DNA from: Piezodorus guildinii
Lineage: Eukaryota > Arthropoda > Insecta > Hemiptera > Pentatomidae
DNA length: 64,000 bases
Assembly (NCBI GenBank): GCA_023052935.1
Contig: CM041298.1
Location: 24,781,692 to 24,845,691 of the forward strand
Direction of reading: 5' to 3'
Shown here piece by piece: positions 55,794 through 64,000 of the stretch (position 1 is its first letter; each line of letters starts with the position of its first letter). Below the pieces are notes generated by a model. That model saw only the letters and a program-made list of their open reading frames with translations, ran no database searches and had not been told where the DNA came from. The translations under genes were made by a program, and so were the position numbers.

Positions 55794-58700
55794 AGTAGGA
55801 GGAAATTCCAATTTGGATCTGCTGCTCAACTTCGCTGAGTTGCTACAATACACAGCATACCGCATCAATCCCGAAGACAATCTTAAAGAAGAAACAAGAT
55901 AGAGAGAGATTCCGCCAAATAGGAAATACATATATTTTACTAATTTTGAAATCGGTCATGGACATCTGAGAATCCCGACTAGCCTCAATATATATGGTGA
56001 TGCAGGATTCCCAGTGAGTCCAAGATTATGGTCTCCGCCATGCTTTGCATCTCATTTTTTCCGAGTCCATATTTCTCTAAAAATAATCCAGTGGCTACTG
56101 GGATGGTTCCTCTGCTTCCGAACCAAAGTCCCACGACTTTAAATTCCCTTTCACCGAACTCCTCACGAAATTTTTCCCTCAGGTATGGAATACATTTTGT
56201 ATAAATGTTCTCTTTCTCCTCTTGAATCCTCTTGCCTTGTTCCTGGTCATTTGTTTCATATCTGATAGTGGGGTCCACTATCAGTGCTTCATTTTTTGTG
56301 GCATTAAATGCCAAGATATCCACAAATCTTGTCGACCCATCTGTATCAAGGCAAAAGACTTCCTGAAAACATTTATACTTTCTCACTTCCAAAAGTTCTG
56401 ATATTTCTTTCTTTATGCGGTTGTGCCGGCGGGTAACGAGAAGCATGTTATGTGGACATTTTCCCAACACATGTGAAGGGGTTTCTAACTCTCGACCGCA
56501 TCTGCGGCAGAGGGGTCCAACAGCCTCGTTACCCTGGCATCTCGATCCAGGGACTCCACGAAGTGGTGCGTAGTTTATGTTCAATTTGAGTGCGTTTGTC
56601 CACTCTGATCCTGTTAACATTTGTCGATCGAACATAAACCTGTTTACGCTCGGGTTGGCTTTAAAATGTACCACGCCTACACCCTGCCACTTGCACTGGC
56701 TCCACTCCTCAAAAGACTTTTCCCTCAAGAACTGCCTCACTCTCTTTACCGTGAGAGGGGCCTCTATAGCATTTCCCTCAATTCGCAGTAGTTCGGTGCA
56801 CTCGCGGATCTCCTCCGTTAAGTTGAAGATATTTTGAAACAGGGCGTCTGTTACTCCGGCCAATCTTTGAGAAATCGCCCAATGCTGAAGAGGAGCTTCC
56901 CATTGACAACGCAGAAGCCCAAGACCCCTATATCGTCGCGGCGAGTACAGCATAGAAGAGCAGGAGTTGGCTGGCAATCCTATGATAGCCTTTATACATC
57001 TTCGAATTATGACGTCGATTGCCTCTAACAAAGATGGGCGCAGTTTTGTTAGTGGTGCAGTCTGCAGCGGGTATATCACGGAAGGAAAAATATATCTATT
57101 TACAATGTTTATTTTTTGGTCAGGCTTTAGGAGATTAGAATTTACAAGCTTTTCCATATCTCGATTCAGCCTACCGACGGATTCCTCATCAAATTCTAAT
57201 TCTCCCGAAAATCTACAACCCAGGTATTTGATGAAATCTTTATCTTGAATAGAATGGATTTCCTCTCCCGTATCCAAACAAAACTTTGACCCAACCAACT
57301 TTCCATTTTTCAAGATTATACCTGTGCTTTTGTTTGCATTAACAGATAATCCTATCTCTCCAAGTATTCTACGGACGCAGTTGATGGCTCTCTCTCCAGA
57401 TTCCACATTGTGACAGGTCACGGCTTGATCATCCGCAAAACCTGTGAGTAAAACAGAGTCGTGGTTTGGAAGTAATTTGTATCCATACTCATTAGCTACC
57501 TTTGGATCACAGAGCTCGGTGTATAGAGAATCTATACTTAGATTAAACAGCGCCGGGGAAAGTGGCCCACCCTGAGGTACTCCCCTCAAAACATGGATAC
57601 CGTTTGTTTTATTGATCCCAAGATTGATCTTTATCGTGTTTTTACACAATAGGCCCTCAATCGCTTTTCTTAAGTCGCTCGAAACTCCTCTCGACTCCAA
57701 AGATCTCAAGATATGGCCGTGTCCGATGTTATCAAATGCTCCAGTCACATCTAAGAACGCGACTGCCGCGTCTTCTTGTTTATTTTTTGCATCCCTGAGA
57801 ATAGCATCAATTATTCTGGCATTGACATGACACCCCGGTTGGCCAATAATGGAACCTCTCTGGCTTGGGTGAAATGAAATTTGCTTTCGAAGCTCGAAGT
57901 CGAGAACCTTTTCAACGATACGCCTCACGATGGGATAAATTGTAATCGGTCTCCAAGAGGATATTTCCTTGCTATCCCCTTTTCCTTTATAAATTAGAAC
58001 TGTTCGTCCACAGCGGAGAATTTCGGGGACGTGTCCGAATTTCAGGATTATTTCTACTATTGTCTTCATTATATGTGCGATTCCTATTTTTTTAATTGTT
58101 CTTATAAGAACTCCATCTGGACCGGCTGATGTGTCCAAAGATATATTTTTTATTACCCTGTGCACTGTTTTCAAATCAATTGATTGCACGTTAGGAATAC
58201 CTGGTGATGAAGGGTAGTCTTCTTTTTCGTTATCATTTTTTATCTCAAAAAGTGATTTGAAATGATCCTCAACCTTCTCAATGGCGATGGGACACTGCTT
58301 TGGGCGATTTTCATTCATTACACTCTGAACCACTTTCTTCCTGCAGTTGTAGTATTTGTACTGGGCCAGGTCGTATTCGTATTGTTCACGCCTCCTTTCC
58401 CTTGCGGCCTTGTTGGATCTTTGAGGATTGCTAGCCTTTCGTTCACCCTTCCCCCCCATCGCAAGCTTTTTCGTTTTACGCATTTGGTAAAAACGTACTG
58501 CTGGATGTTTTGGACCTGGGAGAGTTTTATTCGCTTCTCTTAGAAAACAATGAAAGTCCCTCATGTTTTTATCAAAATTTTCAGAATTGAAAGGAGCCTT
58601 AAGCAGATCTTTAAATGTGTCCGCCCACTTTTTAACATCTAACCCAATGTTGTTCTCAGTTGAGCTTTGGACCTTTTCACCTTCATTCTTCCTTTCTATC

Positions 58701-59646
58701 CTTCCCAACTTAATCCTATTCGCTTCTATCGGGTGCTTCTTTGATGTATGAATTACAAGCCCACGACTACTCTTAAATGATTGATGGCAAATCGAACAAA
58801 TGTGGCAAGAGTTATCTTTTGTTAAACATTGCTGTTTAGGATCCAAATCTTCATCATTTTTATGTGAGCCCTCTTGAATACAATTTTCTGAGCTACGATT
58901 ACCGTCATTGTCTTTTTCATGTGACTCCATAATCACTGTCGGGTCTCGTATGAAAAGCTCACTGTCGATCACAGTTTTTCCAGAAAAAATGGCGGTATTC
59001 TCCTCCCATTCAACGGACACAATTCGGTAGTTATTCTTATCACTCTTTTCTATATTAGTAATAAAGGCCTCTTGAAGCAACCCGCATGTTCTTCGAATCC
59101 ATACTTGCTGGCCAACATCTATATTTTTCCCAGTTCCGGATATATCTTCCATTTTGTTATTTAGGACTAGTTCAACAACTTAGTACCCAATATATAACAT
59201 CAATAGTGGCAAAATTTAGAATTACTCCTCTATCTCTACAAAAAGCGAAAAAAAAAGAAAGAAGACAAAAAAAAATGACCGCTTTTATATAGCCATTCCA
59301 TTAGGAAATTCAAAAGATCATAACATTATTCATATCTATAAAATTACTTGCTCAAACATTGATAAAGGCTAAAAAACATAAATGGTAAAACGTAGAATTA
59401 TTAGAACAAAATATGCAATTAATATTAGGTAAGTAGTTCAAAATAACTCACAGGTCAATGACTAAGATATAAATAGGTAAAAGTATATAAATACATCAAG
59501 AGTTTATGATTACAATAAGATTAAAAAAAAAAAAAAAAAAAAAAAAACACAATATTATCACTAAAATGCTAAGCAAATATATTTAATTAGGTCTAAAATA
59601 TAGTAAGATGTTGAAAAAAGATCATAACATAATTTTTCATAACATA
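55794..59646 (-). mobile_element. R2-like non-LTR retrotransposon, about 3.85 kb
   Basis: The minus-strand element has its 3' end at about 55794 (abutting MITE-A), a 3' UTR of about 190 bp, one intact ORF (55985-59152) and about 490 bp upstream that ends at the foldback element. The upstream region contains a run of about 23 A at 59523-59546. No ribosomal RNA sequence is present in the window, so it is not in the 28S target of classical R2. The exact 5' end is not defined. Confidence 0.8.
55985..59152 (-). CDS. R2-like reverse transcriptase/endonuclease, intact, 1055 aa
   Basis: It would make a target nick and copy its RNA into DNA at the site (target-primed reverse transcription), as known for R2. 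The ATG at 59150-59152 is the first after an in-frame stop 27 bases upstream. Order: residues 8-72, a domain with VSVEWEENTAIFSGK and LFIRDP that resembles the N-terminal domain of kinesin-13; C2H2 finger C119/C122/H135/H140 (CSICHQSF..GLVIHTSKKH); linker with KKWADTFKDLL (168-190) and a basic, Arg-rich region (224-272). RT: SAGPDG 342-347, motif A FLDVTGAFDN (D468), motif B GVPQGGPLSP (524-533), motif C GFADDQ (D574, D575), GLSVNANKS, KYLGCRF (642-648). CCHC knuckle C882/C885/H894/C899; restriction-like endonuclease with FVDILAF (D945) and IVDPTIRYE (D960). A single N-terminal finger fits the one-finger R2 groups. No stop or frameshift, so possibly recently active. Confidence 0.95.
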   Translation of the reverse strand: MEDISGTGKNIDVGQQVWIRRTCGLLQEAFITNIEKSDKNNYRIVSVEWEENTAIFSGKTVIDSELFIRDPTVIMESHEKDNDGNRSSENCIQEGSHKNDEDLDPKQQCLTKDNSCHICSICHQSFKSSRGLVIHTSKKHPIEANRIKLGRIERKNEGEKVQSSTENNIGLDVKKWADTFKDLLKAPFNSENFDKNMRDFHCFLREANKTLPGPKHPAVRFYQMRKTKKLAMGGKGERKASNPQRSNKAARERRREQYEYDLAQYKYYNCRKKVVQSVMNENRPKQCPIAIEKVEDHFKSLFEIKNDNEKEDYPSSPGIPNVQSIDLKTVHRVIKNISLDTSAGPDGVLIRTIKKIGIAHIMKTIVEIILKFGHVPEILRCGRTVLIYKGKGDSKEISSWRPITIYPIVRRIVEKVLDFELRKQISFHPSQRGSIIGQPGCHVNARIIDAILRDAKNKQEDAAVAFLDVTGAFDNIGHGHILRSLESRGVSSDLRKAIEGLLCKNTIKINLGINKTNGIHVLRGVPQGGPLSPALFNLSIDSLYTELCDPKVANEYGYKLLPNHDSVLLTGFADDQAVTCHNVESGERAINCVRRILGEIGLSVNANKSTGIILKNGKLVGSKFCLDTGEEIHSIQDKDFIKYLGCRFSGELEFDEESVGRLNRDMEKLVNSNLLKPDQKINIVNRYIFPSVIYPLQTAPLTKLRPSLLEAIDVIIRRCIKAIIGLPANSCSSMLYSPRRYRGLGLLRCQWEAPLQHWAISQRLAGVTDALFQNIFNLTEEIRECTELLRIEGNAIEAPLTVKRVRQFLREKSFEEWSQCKWQGVGVVHFKANPSVNRFMFDRQMLTGSEWTNALKLNINYAPLRGVPGSRCQGNEAVGPLCRRCGRELETPSHVLGKCPHNMLLVTRRHNRIKKEISELLEVRKYKCFQEVFCLDTDGSTRFVDILAFNATKNEALIVDPTIRYETNDQEQGKRIQEEKENIYTKCIPYLREKFREEFGEREFKVVGLWFGSRGTIPVATGLFLEKYGLGKNEMQSMAETIILDSLGILHHHIY

Positions 59647-59822
59647 ATAGCATTTCCAAGTCAATTGTAACCTTTTCCAAGTCAAATGTAACTTTTTCCA
59701 AGTCAAATGTAACCTTTTCCAAGTCAAATGTAACCCTTTCCATTTCAAATGTCACCTTTTCCAAGTCAAATGTCACCTTTTCCATTTCAAATGTTACCTT
59801 TTCCAAGTCAAATGTCACCTTT
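59647..59822. repeat. 21-bp tandem repeat, left end of foldback element
   Basis: Units TTTTCCAAGTCAAATGTAACC alternate with TTTTCCATTTCAAATGTCACC-like units (written here as patterns). The period is exactly 21, so one minus-strand frame stays open and reads repeated KVTFDLE / KVTFEME heptads. The opposite strand is also open, so coding is not implied. Partly repeated at about 60170-60285. Confidence 0.92.
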
Positions 59823-60539
59823 TTCTTCACTTCTAGCCTTAAATATTCCGTTTTATTTATTTATTTATTGAAAAATAATTAGTTTAATTAACATTATGAC
59901 TTTTTTAATAATTTTGGCATATAATAAATGATATTTTTTTTGGGTCTCTTAGATATTTGATATCAAGTTCTGTTTTTTACTAGCTAATATTTAAAAAAAT
60001 TAATTATCGTCTATTTAGTTTTAAGATAGTTGTTGATTTTGATTTTTTAGATAGGAGGGGTAGTTTTTTGGAATAATTAATGTGTTTTCGGGTATTATAA
60101 TTAAATTTTTCGAGCTGTATTTTTGATCGCTCGCGTGCATTTTAACTCGCATTAAATTTTAATTTAGTAACCTTTTCCAAGTCAAATGTAACCCTTTCCA
60201 TTTCAAATGTCACCTTTTCCAAGTCAAATGTCACCTTTTCCATTTCAAATGTTACCTTTTCCAAGTCAAATGTCACCTTTTTCTTCACTTCTAGCCTTAA
60301 ATATTCCGTTTTATTTATTTATTTATTGAAAAATAATTAGTTTAATTAACATTATGACTTTTTTAATAATTTTGGCATATAATAAATGATATTTTTTTTG
60401 GGTCTCTTAGATATTTGATATCAAGTTCTGTTTTTTACTAGCTAATATTTAAAAAAATTAATTATCGTCTATTAAGTTTTAAGATAGTTGTTGATTTTGA
60501 TTTTTTAGATAGGAGGGGTAGTTTTTTGGAATAATTAAT

Positions 60540-62100
60540 GTGTTTTCGGGTGGTTATCATAAAGTTTTACGAGCTGTATTTTTAATTGCTCATGCGTATT
60601 TCAACTCGCATTTACTTTTAATGTTTTTTATTGATATAGGGATTAATTATTTTGCTTTCGGGTGGTTATGATTACGTTTTTCGAGCTGTATTTTTTTCGC
60701 TCGCGCTTATTTTAACTAAAATTTACTTTTTATGTGTTTTATTGATATAGGGATTAATTATTGTGCTTTCGGGTGGTTATGATTACGTTTTTCGAGCTGT
60801 ATTTTTTATCGCTCATGCGTATTTCAACTCGCATTAAATTTTAATGTTTTTTATTGATATAGGGATTAATTATTTTGCTTTCGGGTGGTTATGATTACGT
60901 TTTTCGAGCTGTATTTTTTTCGCTCGCGCTTATTTTAACTAAAATTTACTTTTTATGTGTTTTCGGGTATTATAATTAAATTTTTCGAGCTGTATTTTTG
61001 ATCGCTCGCGTGCATTTTAACTCGCATTTACTTTTAATGTTTTTTATTGATATAGGGATTAATTATTTTGCTTTCGGGTGGTTATGATTACGTTTTCCGA
61101 GCTGTATTTTTTTCGCTCGCGCTTATTTTAACTAAAATTTACTTTTTATGTGTTTTCGGGTATTATAATTAAATTTTTCGAGCTGTATTTTTGATCGCTC
61201 GCGTGCATTTTAACTCGCATTAAATTTTAATGTTTTTTATTGATATAGGGATTAATTAATGTGCTTTCGGGTGGTTATGATTACGTTTTTCGAGCTGTAT
61301 TTTTTATCGCTTATGCGTATTTCAACTCGCATTTACTTTTAATGTTTTTTATTGATATAGGGATTACTTAATGTTCTTTCGGGTGGTTATGATTAAGTTT
61401 TTCGAGCTGTATTTTTTATCGCTCTCGCTTATTTTAACTAAAATTTATTTTTTATGTTTCAAATTGATATAGGTGTTGAAAATTGTGATTTCGGGTCCTA
61501 TAATTATGTTTTTTTAGTTTTATTTATTTATCGCTCCCGCGCATTTTAACTCGAATTTACTTTTAATGTTTTTTATTTATATAGGGATTAATTATTTTGC
61601 TTTCGGGTGGTCATCATAAGGTTTTTCGAGCTGTATTTTTTATCGCTCATGCGTATTTCAACTCGCATTTACTTTTAATGTTTTTTATTGATATAGGGAT
61701 TACTTAATGTTCTTTCGGGTGGTTATGATTAAGTTTTTTCGAGCTGTATTTTTTATCGCTCTCGCTTATTTTAACTAAAATTTATTTTTTATGTTTCATA
61801 TTGATATAGGTGTTGAAAATTGTGTTTCGGGTCCTATAATTATGTTTTTTTAGTTTTATTTATTTATCGCTCCCGCGCATTTTAACTCGAATTTACTTTT
61901 AATGTTTTTTATTTATATAGAGATAATTAATGTGCTTTTGGGTGGTTATGATTACGTTTTTGAGCTGTATCTTTTATCACTTATGCGTATTTCAATTCGG
62001 ATTTACTTTTGATATTTTTTATTGTTATAGACGTTTGTAATTATCTTTTCGGGTCTTGTGATTACGTTGTTTAAGCTGTTTTTATTGTCGCTTGCTCTCA
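60540..62100. repeat. About 111-bp tandem repeats, left arm of foldback element
   Basis: About 14 units carrying GCTTTCGGGTGGTTATGATT, TTTTTCGAGCTGTATTTTTT, ATCGCTCATGCGTATTTCAA or CGCTCGCGC variants, and TTTATTGATATAGGGATTAA. Two consecutive starts (60639 and 60750) are 111 bp apart. Units mix two sequence types, suggesting conversion or unequal crossing-over. Confidence 0.88.
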
Positions 62101-62439
62101 TTTAAACTTGCATTTGCAGTGGTCTTTCTTTGTTTTTGTTTTAGGGGATTCTCATAACGTGTTTTGAACTTTATTCTTTTATGCGCTTGGGAATTTCTAC
62201 AAACCGTAGGTATTATGTTATAATATGATGTAAAAATTATTTATTGTTTTTTTGCAGGATCTGATTACATTTTTGATTTGGACGTTACATCGCGATTGCG
62301 CATTCTTTTGGATCACTTTTCATTTAAGTTAAAATGTGCACTAGCTATAAATAAATGTCATAAACTCTATTAGTATTCCCGAAAACACTATAAACGATCC
62401 CTCTATCGAATATTTATGAAATAGAAACAGTAACTTAAA

Positions 62440-62634
62440 ATGAGTAAAAGCGATAACAAATTTGGTTCAAATAATGTTGTGAGAACACCCGTAAATAGAA
62501 TAAACGATTCCTCAATTAAATTATCAAATAATTGTAAGACCAAGTTAGGAAGCGGATCCTTTACAAAAGATTTAGTTGAAAAAATTATTCAGGACGCTAG
62601 AAAAGGAACTACAACTAATCCTTTAATAAAATAA
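62440..62634 (+). CDS. 64-aa basic protein in the centre of the foldback element, unknown
   Basis: ATG at 62440 (AACTTAAAATGAGT) opens a complete frame to TAA. The protein begins MSKSDNKFGSNNVVRTPVN and ends in FTKDLVEKIIQDARKGTTTN plus PLIK. It is rich in Asn/Ser/Lys, hydrophilic at the N-terminus and with a probable helix in the last third. No domain recognised, no signal peptide or membrane segment. It sits in the only unique part of the element, with normal amino-acid composition amid non-coding AT-rich repeats. It could be a cargo or accessory protein, the first exon of a longer gene, or the remnant of one. Confidence 0.4.
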   Translation: MSKSDNKFGSNNVVRTPVNRINDSSIKLSNNCKTKLGSGSFTKDLVEKIIQDARKGTTTNPLIK

Positions 62635-62749
62635 TAATAATAAAAAAAAACAAAAAAAACAAACCTAAACGATGTATATTCCAGCAACGTTATAATGAGA
62701 ACCAAAAACAAAACAATCAATCCCAATATCAATAAAAAAATATTAAAAA

Positions 62750-63290
62750 TAAAGGCGAGTTGAAATCCGCACGAGTGATAATAAAAAAGCTTTTAAACAT
62801 TTTCATAACCCCGCGAAAACACAAGGATAGATCTCTATAAAAATAAAAAGATTAAAAGTAAATAGAAGTTGAAATACGCATGAGCGATAAAACATACAGC
62901 TCGAAAAACGTAATCATAACCACTCGAAAGAACATTAAGTAATCCCTATATCAATAAAAAATATTAAAAGTAAATGTGAGATGAAATACGCATGAGCGAT
63001 AAAAAATACAGCTCAAAAAACGTAATCATAACCACCCGAAAGCACATTAATTAATCCCTATATCAATAAAACACATAAAAAGTAAATTTTAGTTAAAATA
63101 AGCGCGAGCGAAAAAAATACAGCTCGAAAAACGTAATCATAACCACCCGAAAGCAAAATAATTAATCCCTATATCAATAAAAAACATTAAAAGTAAATGC
63201 GAGTTGAAATACGCATGAGCAATTAAAAATACAGCTCGTAAAACTTTATGATAACCACCCGAAAACACATTAATTATTCCAAAAAACTAC
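62750..63290. repeat. About 111-bp repeats, right arm of foldback element (inverted)
   Basis: About five units, reverse complements of those at 60540-62100 (AATCATAACCACCCGAAAGC, AATACAGCTCGAAAAACGTA, TTAATCCCTATATCAATAAA). Confidence 0.88.
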
Positions 63291-63532
63291 CCCTCCTATC
63301 TAAAAAATCAAAATCAACAACTATCTTAAAACTTAATAGACGATAATTAATTTTTTTAAATATTAGCTAGTAAAAAACAGAACTTGATATCAAATATCTA
63401 AGAGACCCAAAAAAAATATCATTTATTATATGCCAAAATTATTAAAAAAGTCATAATGTTAATTAAACTAATTATTTTTCAATAAATAAATAAATAAAAC
63501 GGAATATTTAAGGCTAGAAGTGAAGAAAAAGG

Positions 63533-63720
63533 TGACATTTGACTTGGAAAAGGTAACATTTGAAATGGAAAAGGTGACATTTGACTTGGAAAAGGTGACA
63601 TTTGAAATGGAAAGGGTTACATTTGACTTGGAAAAGGTTACATTTGACTTGGAAAAGGTTACAATTGACTTGGAAAAGGTTACAATTGACTTGGAAAAGG
63701 TTACAATTGACTTGGAAATG
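63533..63720. repeat. 21-bp tandem repeat, right end of foldback element
   Basis: Nine units of AAGGTTACA(T/A)TTGACTTGGA-type sequence, the mirror of 59647-59822. The two outermost repeats before the end are the ACAATTGACTTGG variant in both arms; the right arm has three of them and the left arm fewer, so unit number differs between arms. Confidence 0.92.
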
Positions 63721-63724
63721 CTAT

Positions 63725-64000
63725 ACATGTATGATATAACGTTGGAAAGCTAAAGATTTTCGAAAAAATATTATCTCATACACAAGCTTTTAAAAGTTAA
63801 TAGAGAGTGATGAAATGAACATAAAACTAACTGATAATTTTAGATAATAATAGAATAGATTTTTTAATAAAACACACGTTTCTATATAAATTCAATTCAA
63901 TTAATTCCTTAATAGTTTCACGTGATTTTATCTCTAACTGTTTTTGAAAAGTCTTTCATTGATTTTAAAAATGGAGGTAAATGAAAGTCGTGTGCTGCCC
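63725..64000 (+). mobile_element. MITE-A, 3' part of the copy split by the R2-like/foldback block
   Basis: Picks up the consensus at ATGTATGATATAACGTTGG and runs to GGAGGTAAATGAAAGTCGTG, the 3' end, at the window edge. Confidence 0.9.

Larger units (their letters stand above)
59647..63724. mobile_element. Foldback element of 4.1 kb with composite inverted arms
   Basis: The left end ATAGCATTTCCAAGTCAATT is mirrored exactly at 63705-63724. From each end inward: 21-bp repeats (59647-59822; mirror 63533-63720), a spacer with CTAGCCTTAAATATTCCG and GGGTCTCTTAGATATTTGAT, then about 111-bp repeats (many on the left, about five on the right, 62750-63290), and a unique centre (about 62100-62750) with a 64-aa ORF. 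The left arm is longer because its outer part is present twice (about 59716-60090 and 60179-60550). The right end joins MITE-A directly. No transposase is recognised. Confidence 0.9.

Noticed and set aside
59561..59830. 89-codon heptad-repeat frame (and its twin at 63520-63753) as a protein gene
   Set aside because: A 21-bp repeat without stops is open by arithmetic, and the opposite strand is open too. Kept as a finding only.
59647..63724. CRISPR-like array
   Set aside because: Repeats are contiguous 21-bp and 111-bp tandem units without unique spacers, in eukaryotic DNA.

Overview
The window looks like intergenic, transposon-rich chromosomal DNA from an invertebrate animal, most likely an arthropod. 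It is strongly AT-rich and has a gene with a GT..AG intron, tRNA-derived SINEs with internal A/B boxes, a mariner copy, many Jockey-type LINE fragments, an R2-like LINE, and a polymerase fragment of the Maverick/Polinton-adintovirus type. Two short TTAGG-like runs would fit arthropods but prove nothing. There is no sign of bacterial gene organisation. No species call is possible from the sequence alone.

Layout. (1) 1-5598 is an almost perfect giant palindrome: arms of about 2.8 kb around a loop of about 10 bp at 2796-2805. Each arm carries one copy of a small intron-containing gene (about 101 aa). (2) Next to the right arm, on the minus strand, lies the zinc-finger N-terminal part of a Maverick-like DNA polymerase B (5577-6220), broken by two frameshifts at A/T homopolymer runs. 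(3) 6350-10320 has no gene. It holds several repeat families, including a 115-bp tandem array in which every unit carries TGACGTCA, followed by a block rich in CACGTG E-boxes. (4) 10.5-23 kb is a patchwork of SINEs, a foldback MITE, Jockey-like LINE pieces, an internally deleted mariner with intact ends, and an RTE-type LINE. (5) 23-55 kb is dominated by one non-autonomous repeat of about 0.9 kb, here called MITE-A, with ACTTTCACTTAC / GTAAGTGAAAGT inverted repeats. At least seven long copies occur in both orientations, several of them split by later insertions or themselves splitting LINEs. More LINE and SINE pieces and long (TA)n tracts fill the rest. (6) 55.2-64 kb is one MITE-A copy split by a 7.9-kb block. 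That block holds an intact 1055-aa R2-like reverse transcriptase (minus strand) and, beside it, a 4.1-kb foldback element made of 21-bp and about 111-bp tandem repeats around a 64-aa ORF.

Most genes here are selfish elements, so there is no pathway in the usual sense. The few possibly host-like or cargo genes are the twin 101-aa gene, the 64-aa ORF in the foldback element, and a weak candidate exon at 32833-33066. The best leads for something undescribed are: the polymerase/101-aa gene/palindrome assembly, which could be a virus-like element with hairpin or long inverted termini; the R2-like protein whose N-terminus resembles the kinesin-13 N-terminal domain; and the foldback element with a central ORF. 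A foldback-read assembly artefact must be excluded before the palindrome is believed.
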